Source: Artemisia argyi
Lineage: Eukaryota > Streptophyta > Magnoliopsida > Asterales > Asteraceae
Assembly: GCA_030686995.1 (NCBI GenBank)
Contig: CM060702.1
Span: forward strand, 67,706,440-67,770,439
Direction of reading: 5' to 3'
DNA: 64,000 nt
Positions within the stretch are counted from its first letter, which is position 1, and each line of letters begins with the position of its first letter. Below the pieces are notes generated by a model. It saw only the letters and a list, made by a program, of their open reading frames with translations, did not search any database and was not told the origin of the DNA. This document shows positions 22,487 to 34,602 of this stretch, in pieces. The position numbers and the translations under genes were made by a program.

Positions 22487-25189
22487 TGGTGTGTGCTTAT
22501 TCACACACCTTTTTCTGGCCAAATTAAGACCAAAACAGACACAAACTAACCATCAATGCCAAAGATATTGTGTTTTTGTGTTTGTGATCGTGCAGGAATG
22601 GATATTTCAGAAACAGGCAAAAATCAGGCCAAAAAGGACAAAAACCAGCACAAGATTGAAAAACGTGTCAAAAGCCAGATCCGGGGAAGCAAATTTCCAT
22701 TTTTGAGCTCAGATTGTCAAAATGTACCTTGGGGAATCACAGAATGCCAGAAATAGTCCTTGGAGCAAAGTTTGAAGATTTGGCAAAAATGGTCCCTCAA
22801 TTTTCAAAATTAACATAATTAGTCCCTGAGCATTTATTTTTGAATAAAAATCAACCAAAGTTCTTGGGAATTCAAAAGTTATCAATATTGGTCCTTGGGT
22901 GAAAGTTTGAAGATTTGGCAAGTTTGGTCTCTCAACTTTGAAAGATTGGCAAAAATGGTCCTTGTGAATTCATTTTGGAAAATTACATCAAAGGACCTTT
23001 GGATAATTGGAAGTTGGCAAGAATGGCCCTTGTAGTAACTTTGGGAGTGTAGAAAAACCCACCCTCAACTTTTGGTAAATTATAAAATTGGTCCTTGTGA
23101 TAACTAAAACCAAACGGACCCTTTTTATTATACCTAAACCCAAAACCAAAATCCAACCCAACACATACACAACCCAAACCACCCCTCAACCCACTTAATC
23201 CCTGGCCCAATCATAAACCAAACCCAACCCTTAATAATATAACGGGGTTTGACCCCGGTCAAACCTTTCCCTTCCCTCCTTCACCACCTCCCCCACTTGA
23301 CTTGCTCAATCATCACCCCTACACCACTTGCCAGTCACCTCCACCGCCCAACCCATCACCTCAAACATCCCAAAACAGGAGCATTAAATGCTCCTTCAAC
23401 CTCACACACTAAACACAGGCCAAATTTCAATTTCGTTTTTTGCGCCAAAAACCAAATCAAGGGCTGAAATCAATTCCAAGACATCCAATGGTTCAGAATG
23501 AAGTGGGAAAGACACAAGAAGGATGCAGAAACCCTAATTGTCATCTATAAATAGAAAATGTAGCCAAAGTATAAGGCATGTAGATTTTTAGTTACCTTTA
23601 ATTGCTCAGAATGTAGCCATTGTACCTGAACTTGAAGCCTATTTAAATATAGGTTTCGATCAAGAAGTACCCTTGTTCAACTAGGGTTGTGTTTGTAAGT
23701 TTCAAATTTCCATTTATAGCCCAATTTTCATATTCTGCTTAGTAGATTAATATAGTTAAGTTGTACTTCCATTTGCTTATTCTCAGTTCATTTAGCATAT
23801 TGTAGTTGTTTATTTGTTTGTTTACCTTAGTTGTTCATTTTTAAACCAAACTTTCATTGTTTATCTCAAGTTCACTGCATAGCCTTCCTTAAGGTTTGTT
23901 TGTGTTTCATTTTAGGTTTAAATCAGTTAATATAGCTTAATACACAATCCTAGATAAGTAGCATAGTTTGTTTCATCATTCTGCATTGAAATTCATAAAA
24001 TCAGTAGGAATCGGTAGTGTTTGGTTCATTGGTATTTCTTGTGTTCTAGGCTCATTCTATAGTCATAAGTCTTTTAGATAACCTACATTAGGTCATATTA
24101 GTGTAATTCAACCAGGCCTTATTTAGATTAAAGTCAAAATCACCTTTAAATCTTTCTTTTTCATTCACTGTTAGGATTTTTAGTTCCATAATCCATCAAA
24201 TAGTTGCATAAGTAGTTAAGATAGCTTAATTTAGTCTCATTTTAGCTCATTACAACATATTCAGTCATCAAAGTCAACTTAGTTTACAAAATCAAAAAGT
24301 CAAAAGTTGCATCAGTTTGAAAAACCTGTTTTGTGTTGGATTTTTAATTTCTTCATTTTTCAACTTATTTCCACTAAATTCAGGTTTCTAAAATTTTGTC
24401 AGCTTGTGTTTTCAAGAATAATTTTTGCTTAATTTTTAGAATTTTTCTAAGTGCTTATTTAGTAGCCTAAAGTAGCATGCAGGGCAAGCTAGTGCCCTGC
24501 ACCAGGGGAGTTGGCTCAGTAAGCCCTCTTTCACCAGCTCTTAGCTTATTACCTAGTTGACCCTAGCCTGAGCTTTTGGACTTTTTGGAAAGCCCCCTTT
24601 CTGGCTCTAAGAGCCTATGCTTATTTGGTCATTTAGGGCTTATTTAAGTGCTTATTTTTGGACCTTAAGTTTGCACCATTTCTGCTGATTCATCAGCAGG
24701 AATCATAGGCCATTTTCATAAGTCCTTATTTGGCTTATTTGTTGGACTCAACCTAAGCCTCTTGGCTTTTTGAGAAGCTCAACTAGCTGGCTTGCTTGTT
24801 CAGGACTCATCTTGGTTTCCTGAGCTTATTTGGTGGGCCCAATTTAGCCTTGCAAGTAGCCTCTTTGGCCTGTTTAGTTTTCAGTGTTGGATTTGCTTAT
24901 TGTAGTTTATTCCAGTGTGATTATCTGTTTGTTTCTGGTTATTTAGATTACTCTCAGTTGTTTTTAGCTTATTCCACTTTAGGTGTTTAGTGTGTAGCTT
25001 ATATGAAAGCTTTTTCAAACTCAAAATCCATTTAATCCTTAAAAGAGCTTACTATGTGAACAATAAGCTCACACAGTGCTTATTTGTGAATTTTAAATAG
25101 TTTGTTTTTATAAAAGTTGCTTATCAATCAGTGTTTAGTGTTTGTGTGAAAAGAAAATCAAAAAAATAAATAAAACAGAAAAAGTGCCA

Positions 25190-25275
25190 CTTGTGGGGGT
25201 CGAACTTGAGATCTCTTGGTTCTAAAAGTCAAAACCAAACCAAGCCTGTGCACAATCTGGGCTAGGTTGTTGTTA
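25190..25275 (-). repeat. tRNA-like (SINE-type) segment
   Basis: The minus strand carries a B-box-like AGTTCGACCC about 50 nt after an A-box-like TAGCCCAGATTG. It is degenerate, so identification as a SINE is tentative. Confidence 0.3.
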
Positions 25276-25340
25276 GTGTTTAAGTTTCCCCCTCTTTTAT
25301 TTATAGTGATAGCTTATATTTAAGCTATTTTAGCTTTTTA

Positions 25341-25435
25341 CCGGGATATGCGTTCCTTGTTGGGTGGGGGGCTCGGTACCAAAAAGGTACACGGACTTGA
25401 GATGGTTCCGCCAAATACCATTTTTTTATTATTTT
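25341..25435. mobile_element. 95-bp insertion flanked by a 27-bp direct repeat
   Basis: The 27-bp AT-rich word starting TTATATTTAAGCTATTTT occurs at 25314-25340 and again at 25436-25462. Between the copies lies a GC-richer sequence beginning CCGGGATATGCG, with a GGTACC-AAAAA-GGTAC inverted repeat and a T-rich right end. A long target duplication plus a simple tail suggests LINE-machinery retroposition of a short RNA. A tandem duplication with filler DNA is the alternative. Confidence 0.45.
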
Positions 25436-26400
25436 TTATATTTAAGCTATTTTAGCTTTTTAGGTTATTTTTCTGCTTTTTCATTAAGCACTTGGGTGTT
25501 TTTATATTTTTCCTAGATTTTTGCTATCTTAAAGTATTTGCTTAAAAATTTTCATAATTTTCTCTTTTCATTAATTTTTTTTTTAATAATTAATATTAGT
25601 TTAATTAGTTTTAATTAATAAATCAAAAATAAAATTATTAACTGCTTATTTATAAGCATTTGCATCTTTTTATATTTTTCCTAGCTTCCTGTTATCATAA
25701 AGTATTTTTAGAAAAAAGTTTCAAAATCTTTACTATTCATTTGCTATTTTTCATAATTAAATTAGTTTAATTAGTTTTTAATTAATAATAAGTAAATAAT
25801 TTCTCAAATAGCTTATTTTTAAGTTGAAAAAGCTTTTTATAATTTTTTTAGAATTCCTGTAATGGTTAAGTAGTTTTAGAAAAAAATTCATAATTTTCCA
25901 AGTTATTTTAGTATTTTTAGTAATTTAAATAGTTTAAATTAGTAATTAAATAGTTTTTAATTAATAATAAATAATAAAAAAAAAATCTTTTTTATAAAAT
26001 TTTCTTTTATTATTAAGTTTATAAATAAGTAATTTTCACCCCCTTAGGATCAATTCTGCTTAAATCTCACTTTTTCCTGTACACGTTTACGTTTATTTTA
26101 ATTTAATCGTACGTTTCTAGATTTTAATACGTTTTAGGATAATTAGGTTTCTAGTAATTGTTAATATTGTTAATTTTGGCGTATTTCCATTATTATCTGT
26201 TTAGTATAATCCATCAAATCATATTTTTGTTACCTTTTCTCAAATCACTTGATCTCCAAACGTTTCAAAAATACAATTTCTATCCTCGCTGGGACATAAC
26301 GACCAGGAAAAATACTGTGCTTACACCGGATCATAAATTGATCACTTACTCAGGTTTGACCTGTTGACCACCCTTGGCTGACTGGTTAGTCTGGGCGAGT

Positions 26401-27814
26401 CAGTAAGAAGTGCAGCAAATGTAAACAAAGTCTTGTTACAATCGTACTAAGGTCTTTGAGTGAGTAAGATCTTTGGAATTGTTGCTCGTTTCTAGGATTT
26501 GCATCAACTGTAAACAAAATCTTCACCGCAATGGGAACTTGCATTGAAAAATTGTATCATAAGTAGGTAAACTAGTATATGATAATGCAGTGTTGTCATT
26601 TCATAAAAGCGCCGATTACAGGGGGTGGACTCATTGGGGACTGGGTATAGAATGCTGGAAGTATGTTAGGTTATTGGATTTAGTGGAAGAGAAAGTGTAG
26701 TTCATGAGATATCCTATGAAGTAGAGCTTGGCATCAAACCTAAATACTCCCAAAAATAGCAGCGAACGCTCTCAGTACGATGTAGCTTGGAAACATCCTT
26801 TGAACAACTTTTCTAGAATCAAAGGGAACATGAGGTCACATTTTTTCATTGGATGTTGTCATGTCTTTTAAATGTGACGCCATGGAACCAAAAGCTTTAC
26901 CATTATTGAAGAAATTAAGGGTCTTCTTTGTTTTGGTAAATCCAAAATACCATCTTAAAGTATTTATATATTTTAAATTCTTCCAATGTTTTGTTCAAAT
27001 TGCCTTTAGAATATACATCAATGAGCGTTCACTGTTAGGGCATGTGCGTTGGTCTTTTAAAAAAAGATGGAAGTTGTTTCAAGTGTTAGCTTTTTGATGA
27101 AATGCAAAATAAAATTATATGCATATGCTAGAAAATAAAAAGTTAAATAGCTATATACTGACAAGGAAGATCTTCAGAACTCCACATTTTTTGTACTAGA
27201 ACATATGTTTGCTAGTTGTTACAACAGCTCGATATCACATGGATCAAATTTGACTCAAATGGGGAACTCGGACCATTCGTCTGATACCTTCACGTAGAAA
27301 CAATGAAAATGATTAGAATCTTAATAGTAAAATGTGTATAGGTAGTTGTTTTTTTGTATTAAAAAATAATACCTTATACTGGAGCTATCGATTCAATAAA
27401 TCTTACAAAACGTGACCGGAAAAATAAAATTATGAAGTACCTGAGTTGGTGGATCGGGTCAAAAAGCAATCAAAATCTATTCCGGGATCATGTTCCTCAT
27501 TAAGAGCATAATCACGTTGAACACGAACCTATCGTAAGTGAGTTTCACGAACCAATAGACGTGTTACTTGATACATTGTTCATTTTCTATTTAGAATGCA
27601 CAAGATATGTAAAATGGATATACTAACATTGGAGTAATGAGAATGGAAGAAACCGATGTAAAGGTTCTCTAGGAAGTGTGAAAGGAAAATTGGAGACAAG
27701 ATAATTACACTTCGGCTCAGATATTGTATTACCTACAAAAACAGAGTTCATTTTATGCCACCCACTTTTTGCTCTTCCAAAATTAAGACACAATTGTCAA
27801 CCGAATCATCATAG
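26401..27814 (-). pseudogene. Unidentified exon-like blocks, probably an old disrupted gene
   Basis: On the minus strand, TTTTTGTAG precedes an open block at about 27731-27620 that encodes VIQYLSRSVIILSPIFLSHF. A second block (about 27528-27441), after GATAG, encodes RDYALNEEHDPGIDFDCFL and is followed by GTACTT. They read like protein and have splice-like borders, but I cannot name a family. Nothing is recognised in 26401-27240. These blocks may belong with the similar block at 49.7-49.96 kb, split off by the two retroelement insertions. Confidence 0.3.
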
Positions 27815-27819
27815 ACAAG

Positions 27820-29246
27820 TGATGAGGCGAAAAATGAACCGTTTTTAGGGGGTCATTTAAGCCCGGATTTGCATTTATTTAATCAAATATTGCCCTAAAT
27901 CGTTCCTTTTGTCATTTTAGGTACTTTTGGAGTGAATTCTGGAAAAGGAAGCATTTTGGACATTTTGGAGCATAAAAGTGAAGAAAACGGCAAAGTCTTA
28001 ATTTTTCTTGCTGGGAACAGTACCTGACGGCGTCAAGAGTCTTCATATGACGGCGTCAAGAGTAAAACAAGAGGTGGAAGTGGTGACGGTCCAGAGAAAA
28101 CGTGACGGCGTCACGTATGGCCATCAAGGTTCAAGATATGGTGACGGCCCAGAGCTAAAATACACATGACAACATCAAATCTGGATCTAGGCAATCCGAT
28201 CTCATTATGGGCGGCGAGTTGACGGCGTCAGACATTCCTTCTTGACGTCGTCACCTTGTAAAATCTATATATAGTTTTGCAATTTTCATTCATTAGAGAG
28301 GAACAAGTAGGGTATAACTTTGGAGAAACCCTAGCACGAATTTTACTGCTCTTTCAAGGATTTTTACCCTTTGAAACCTTTCATGTCAATTTGAGATAAT
28401 TACTCTTTCAATTCAATTAATATGTCTATGTGTTGCTTGAATATATCTTACGCTTGTCTTGAATTCAACATGCTAGGCTAGATCTCTTGTGTGTTTGCTT
28501 AGATGTAGTGAAACCTAGATGTTGATTATGGGTTGATTGTTTGTTTATAGTTGTTACGGATGAATGATTTCGATGTTAGGCTTAAGAAAACTGGCAGACT
28601 TCCAATGGTGACATGCTTGAACGTCTTAAGAAACATGAACCAATGCGTACTAGGTTATTATGGTTGTATTTAATGCATGAGCGAATTCTAATGATCCCAT
28701 GTTAGGAGCTTTTAACGGCTCGACATAGGAGTGAAGTAGGATCTTATAGAGTTGGGGAAGTACGTACGCCACCTCACGAATGGCATTAAGGAATATAACC
28801 CGTCATCCATGCAATTGTAACAAACTATCAACCTGTAAAAGATATCTAGGGAGTAATGAAATCTAAGTAAACACAATTCTCCCTATTATTGTTCACACCA
28901 CTAGTTTAATTAGCTTTATTTTCATTTCTGTCATTTTATTTTGATTGCATCTTTAGTTAAATTGGGTTAGTTGACTAGCAACTAATTCCACCCACTCTTC
29001 CAAAAACCGAGATTTTTAATTGTTTTCATAAAATATAAAAATACAAAAAGAATCATCCCTCACCTCTAGACCTAGTTTTTAGGCTTTCTAATCCTAGCGA
29101 CACTATTTATGAGTTGAACGATCAATCCCACGGTACTTGTCACTATACTATACTATACTACAACGATCAGGTACACTGCCTGGTGGGGGTTGTAAGCTTC
29201 TCGAGATCCCTCGAGAGGTAAAGCCTGGTGCGATTCCCACGTATCA
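27820..29246 (+). repeat. 5' LTR of the gag-only element
   Basis: 1427 bp, TG...CA. It carries repeated TGACGGCGTCA words and a TATATATA box near 28266. Relative to the 3' LTR it keeps an extra ~24-bp unit between two TGACGGCGTCAAGAG copies. Confidence 0.9.
28025..28275 (+). promoter_or_regulatory. Retroelement promoter: TGACGGCGTCA cluster and TATA box
   Basis: Near-palindromic TGACGGCGTCA occurs at 28025, 28048, 28103 and 28220, a TGACGTCGTCA variant at 28243, and single TGACGG half-sites between them. A CTATATATAG TATA box follows at 28265. TGACG is the core bound by plant TGA-type bZIP factors (as-1 elements), so an inducible promoter is plausible. That function is inferred. Confidence 0.55.
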
Positions 29247-29252
29247 AGTTTT

Positions 29253-29271
29253 TGGTGCCGCAGCCCGGGGA
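29253..29271 (+). other. Primer binding site of the gag-only element
   Basis: TGGTGCCGCAGCCCGGGGA lies 6 bases after the LTR. It resembles the TGGCGCCGTTGCCGGGGA-type site of Athila/Tat elements. Confidence 0.7.
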
Positions 29272-29424
29272 ATAGTTATTGTCTAGGTTAGGATTTCTTT
29301 TTATTAGGTCTACTTGCTAGATTCCTTTATAGCAAGATTTTATTTTTATTTTTAGCTTTTCTTTAGTCTATCTTTTTCTTTGTGTGTTTGTTCATAATTT
29401 TCATTAACTATTCCGTTCACCATT

Positions 29425-30565
29425 ATGGAGAATGCGAATCCACTATACTACCGACCACAAAATTCACCCACTCCTAATGACATCTTGATGTTTAAACAAC
29501 ATGAAGATAAACCTATCTATGATGCATGGACTCATTTTAAATATTTACTCCGAAAAGTCCCTCATCATAATTTTGATCTGTGGTCCCAAATTGAAATATT
29601 TTACCATCGTGTCGACCACCATATCAAAATGGACATTGACCATACCGCAGATGGGGACCTTTGGGGATTAAGTGCTGATGAAGCATGGGAAGCCATAGAG
29701 AATTGTGCCATACTCGCTAAGAAGATGGACAACCCAACAAACGTTGTTACGGATCAATTAATAGCAAGTTTAAGGGAAAAAGCAAGAAGTTTGTTTGGGG
29801 ATAATAAGCGCATAGATGAGATAATTGGGTGCACGGAGTGGTTTGATTTCACCACAATACAAGTTGAGCACACCAAGTACCCCACAAGTCCTACCATCAT
29901 TTGAGGCATACACACCGCCCATTACTTATTCGGATGAAGTAGATGAGACTTGAGGAATCCCAATTGAGATAGAACCTTTGAACCAAACACAACTAGAGGA
30001 TATAGGTTTGAATACTTATAATGATAACCTTACTCTTAGTTCTAGGGAAGTTCCTAGTTTTGATGAACCGAAGCCTCAACCAAAACCGTTACCTAATCTT
30101 CCATCCTTGGATGAAAATTTAGGAATTGAAATAGGTTCTGATTCACCCATCAAACCATATAGTCCGGGTAGTCTTAGGATAAAGGTAGTGGACTATAAGC
30201 CTTGTAGAGAGGAAGCCAATATAGGAGTGGAAAATGACCTTACATGCTTACATCACCCATTTATGATTGACCGCAAGAAACATTATAGGTTTAAACCGGG
30301 TTTATTAGGTCAAGATGGATCCCCAACTAGTAATCTCTTGAAGTTGATTGAAAATGATCCCTTTCTAGGAGAAAATCTTAATCCACCCATTAACCCGACT
30401 GAATTTGGTAAGGTTATGATGATAGGAGCACACCCCTTTGAGCATATAATTCATCCACCACTCTTTCCTCACGAGGCATATTTCCACCCTAAGGGTGTGT
30501 ATCGCTACTTCCACCCGCACTTAATCCTAAGTGTAGGGAAAACCTCCCATATTTATGTTAAATAA
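29425..30565 (+). pseudogene. Gag-like protein gene, frameshifted
   Basis: The first part (29425-29904, 159 codons) contains YDAWTHFKYLLRKVPHHNFD and LSADEAWEAIENCA, typical of the retrotransposon gag (capsid) domain in Athila-like elements. It then ends by frameshift. The second part (29978-30565) is proline-rich and includes SSREVPSFDEPKPQPKPLPN and PEAYFHPKGVYRYFHPHL-like sequence; it continues the same protein in frame 2 after an internal TGA near 29948. Similar gag-like proteins are, to my memory, frequent in Asteraceae genome annotations. No zinc knuckle is seen. It would package element RNA into virus-like particles if intact. Confidence 0.75.
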
Positions 30566-33017
30566 GGGTAGAGTCAGGCTCATGACTCGAACAAAAACAA
30601 GCGCTTCTTGGGAGGTAACCCAAGCCCATTTTATTTGTTTGATTGTTATTTGCTTCCGTATGCATGCTTTATTTTTATTGTTGGTAGATCATGTTTCAAA
30701 ACTAAATTGTGAAAATGCTTTATTTTGTTGTTTAACTTCGTCTTAACTTCATATAAAGGTATTTTGCAAAAGCTAAGTGTAAGGGGAAACCCCAAACTTG
30801 TTTTTAAGAACGAAATTGATCATGATTCTCCACAATATTAAATGAACATGTGTATTAGTATTGGTTAGAGTCAAATGCTTGTACCGAGTCATAATGATGT
30901 TTTGCAGGATTTTCTAGGAAGTAGGACATAAGTTTTTCCAGAAATTTTCTGGAAACTTAACGTAAAGATTTCTGCAGGTCACTTCTGACGGCGTCAGGAA
31001 TTAATTCCTGACGGCGTCATGTGTAAAATTCTGAAAATTTTGCTAGTTTTGTTTTTCTAAAGGAGTCTTAAAGTTTTTGTTAATTATCTAGTTTTATAAA
31101 CTCCAGGAAATCTGCAAACATTCATTCCACAAGCATTATATCTTACATTGTTTTCTAGGACTTGTTAGTATATATGGATTGCCTCCAATTTTACGCGAGG
31201 TTGCATTGTTTGTTTTCTCAGGATTAACAGGTTATATATGACAAGAAGATGATTTATATTTCTAGAATGGAAGCTTTGATTGTTCATTTTCTTGGAGGAA
31301 GATCTAACCTTGTTACCACACTATCCACACCGAACGAATCAGGGGAGTATTTGTTTTCATTCTTTTACCTATTTCACTTTTACATTCTTTAATTGAACAT
31401 TGGGGACAATGTTCATCCTAAGTGTAAGGGGAGGGTAAATGATGATACCTTATAGGATACACTTGCACTTGAGTTTGTTTGTTTGATGGTAGGTGTGTAA
31501 TAAAACTAAGAGAAATACTTGTTAGTGTAATTTTAGCGCCAAATTTAAAATTTTTTACAACATTTAGGAGTGAAACTTTAGCCATAGCAAGCGTCTCATG
31601 GATAGGAATTGTGTGACTAGCACAAAACCGTACCATTTAGAAAATTTTCCACCCAAATATGTGAGGTTCGCCTTTAGATTTGATAGGAAAAACATTTATT
31701 ATTAGTGCTTATGAGTGTACCGGTAGCATTTAGATTCTAGAACTTGCATTAGTGATGCATCCCGAGACCGCTAGTGAGACTACATTCGTGTAGTAGGATT
31801 TACTACATGATAAGAGGCATTAGGATCACCCTTGTGTTAAACCCGTATCATAATTACTTGACCATTTAAGTCATATTACTTGGCTAGTAAAGTCAATTAA
31901 TTTTTCCCACACTTTAGCGTTGTACTCATTTTTAGTACACGAAACCCCTAGTACACCCCTCCGAGCCTATCTTTTCGTTTCTAACTTTAAGCATCTTACT
32001 TAAAGGATGAATTTGTTACAACCCACTTAAATGTACAACCAAATCGCTTTAGCCTTCCGTGTATGCACTCATCTTTAGTGCATTATTGTTATTTGTTAAA
32101 CCCTTAGTTAATTATCTAATTGATTACATGGTTGCTAAGTCGAGTCATATCTTGTACATATTGTTTTGGGACGATTGGGACTCATGGGTAAAGTACTTAT
32201 GTTATGGAGTAATGGGGAATAACATCAATTATTACCCCCATATGTGCGTTAATATTAAAAGTACTCCAAGTGTTTTGATTTTCTTAATTCGAGTCATTAG
32301 ATTAGTTTATTGTAAAGTATGTAAAAATTCAAGTGTAAGGGGAATGTACATTCTCTATGATGTATTATTCTGGATGGTAGGGTAAGAGTGTATGCACACA
32401 AAAAAAATCGAAAAAAAAAGGAAAAAAAAAAAGAAAACAAAAAAAAGAAAAAAAAGAGAAAAAAACATACGGACTATCATCCCGTTTCATTTTATGTTTA
32501 TTTTATGTTTTTGTTATTTTTCATTCATTAGCTTAAGTCGAGTCTAGTCTTGGCTTAGCAACGCCATATTGTACATGTAATTAACTAAGATGATTAACTC
32601 GCCACTAGTAAAGATTGCCTTTATCCAACAAAACTGTGTATTCTATATCCCTACACCTAACATTATAACCCTTTAAAAAGACCTCTTTGATAGTTTATTC
32701 TAGGTGCTTACACCATGTGGTGAAGGTTTGATCCTTTCCCAAGCCTATGGTAATCTATTTTGCTATGACAGGTAGTGAGAGATGTTTTCCATTTCCATAT
32801 TGTGATATATACTTTATTACACCCGAGAGATTTGAGTATCTAAACACTATTTGTGAGGTGCTAGTATATGACCTCCGTACTTGTCTTTGGTCTTTAGTGG
32901 AACGATTATTTGTTGTAATTACTTTTATATTAGTGTTAAATGACCCATAACTTGTATTTTGATTAAAATAAAAGCGCATTTGCTTGAGGACAAGCAAATC
33001 TCAAGTGTAAGGGTATA
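30566..33017 (+). other. Non-coding 3' internal region with repeated polypurine motifs
   Basis: The word AAGTGTAAGGGG or a close form occurs at 30775, 31420, 32331 and 33003; the last copy sits just before the 3' LTR. A paired TGACGGCGTCA around the palindrome AGGAATTAATTCCT lies at 30986-31019. An A-rich stretch occupies 32398-32466. No convincing gene is present. Confidence 0.65.
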
Positions 33018-34415
33018 TGATGAGGCGAAAAATGAACCATTTTTAGGGGGTCATTTAAGCCCGGATTTGAATTTATTTGATCAAATATTGCCCTAAATCG
33101 TTCCTTTTGTCATTTTAGGTACTTTTGGAGTGAATTTTGTAAAAGGAAGCATTTTGGACATTTTTGGAGCATAAAAGTGAAGAAAACGGGAAAGTCTTAA
33201 TTTTCCTTCTGGGAATAGTACCTGACGGCTCAAGAGTAAAACAAGAGGTGGAAGTGGTGACGGTCCAGAGAAAATGTAACGGCGTCACGTATGGCCGTCA
33301 AGGTTCAAGATATGGTGACGGCCCAGAGCTAAAATACACATGACGGCATCAAATCTGGATCTAGGCAATCCGATCTCATTATGGGCGGCGAGTTAACGAC
33401 GTCAGACATTCCTTCTTGACGCCGTCACCTTGTAAAATCTATATATAGTTTTGCAATTTTTATTCATTAGAGAGGAACAAGTAGGGTATAACTTTGGAGA
33501 AACCCTAGCACGAATTTTACTGCTCTTTCAAGGGTTTTTACCCTTTGAAACCTTTCATGTCAATTTGAGATAAGTACTCTTTCAATTCAATCAATATGTC
33601 TATGTGTTGCTTGAATATATCTTACGCTTGTCTTGAATTCAACATGCTAGGCTAGATCTCTTGTGTGTTTGCTTAGATGTAGTGAAACTTAGATGTTGAT
33701 TATGGGTTGATTGTTTGTTTATAGTTGTTACGGATGAATGATTTTGATGTTAGGCTTAAGAAAACTAGCAGACTTCCAATGGTGACATGCTTGAACGTCT
33801 TAAGAAACATGAACCAATGCGTACTAGGTTATTATGGTTGTATTTAATGCATGAGCGAATTCTAATAATCCCATGTTAGGAGCTTTTAACGGCTCGACAT
33901 AGGAGTGAAGTAGGAGCTTATAGAGTTGGGGAAGTACGTACGCCACCCCACGAATGGTATTAAGGAATATAACCCGTCATCCATGCAATTGTAACAAACT
34001 ATCAACCTGTAAAAGATATCTATGGAGTAATGAAATCTAAGTAAACACAATTCTCCCTATTATTGTTCACACCACTAGTTTAATTAGCTTTATTTTCATT
34101 TCTGTCATTTTATTTTGATTGCATCTTTAGTTAAATTGGGTTAGTTGACTAGCAACTAATTTCGCCCACTCTTCCAAAAACCGAGATTTTTAATTTCTTT
34201 CATAAAATATAAAAATACAAAAAGAATCATCCCTCACCTCTAGACCTAGTTTTTAGGCTTTCTAATCCTAGCGACACTATTCCTGAGTTGAACGATCAAT
34301 CCCCCGATACTTGTCACTATACTATACTACAACGATCAGGTACACTGCCTAGTGGGGGTTGTAAGCTTCTCGAGACCCCTCGAGAGGTAAAGCCTGGTAC
34401 GATTCCCACGCATCA
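33018..34415 (+). repeat. 3' LTR of the gag-only element
   Basis: 1398 bp, a direct repeat of the 5' LTR with a 24-bp deletion and scattered substitutions. It is followed by ACAAG. Confidence 0.9.
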
Positions 34416-34602
34416 ACAAGCAATTATTATCTAAATTACATACGCAAAAATAATCTACAAAGTATATGTAAAATTGCATCACCATTAAGTTGATAGCATT
34501 AAGATAAAAGTATCAATAATTTATCTCTAAACATTAGAGCGAAATACGCGTAGAAAAAACAATTTTTGTTTTAGTACCAACCTTTGCATTATTTAGGAAT
34601 AT

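Larger units (their letters stand above)
22487..26400 (+). repeat. Diverged gypsy (Athila-like) solo or truncated LTR
   Basis: It starts TGGTGTGTGCTTATTCACAC, aligning with TGATGAGTGCTCAAACACTC at the start of the LTRs at 34.6 and 45.9 kb, and both starts form a hairpin. Internal order is also shared. First comes an array of 'ttggtcctt' units (22.7-23.1 kb), then C-rich sequence, a TATA box (CTATAAATAG near 23.55 kb), and AATTAGTTTTAATTAAT-type AT-rich stretches. Near the end is a CTGGGACATAACGACCAGG block, matching TCGGGATTTAACGACCTGG in the other LTRs. No internal region or second LTR follows. The 3' limit and target duplication are unclear. Confidence 0.65.
27820..34415 (+). mobile_element. 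Gag-only (non-autonomous) LTR retrotransposon
   Basis: Two ~1.4-kb LTRs starting TGATGAGGCG and ending ATCA are flanked by the 5-bp duplication ACAAG (27815-27819 and 34416-34420). A primer binding site follows the 5' LTR and a purine motif precedes the 3' LTR. The internal 3.8 kb encodes only gag-like protein; there is no protease, RT, RNase H or integrase. Over 28441-28880 I counted about 8 mismatches against the 3' LTR in roughly 440 bases, so it is fairly young. It is probably mobilised in trans by an Athila-type element. Confidence 0.9.
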
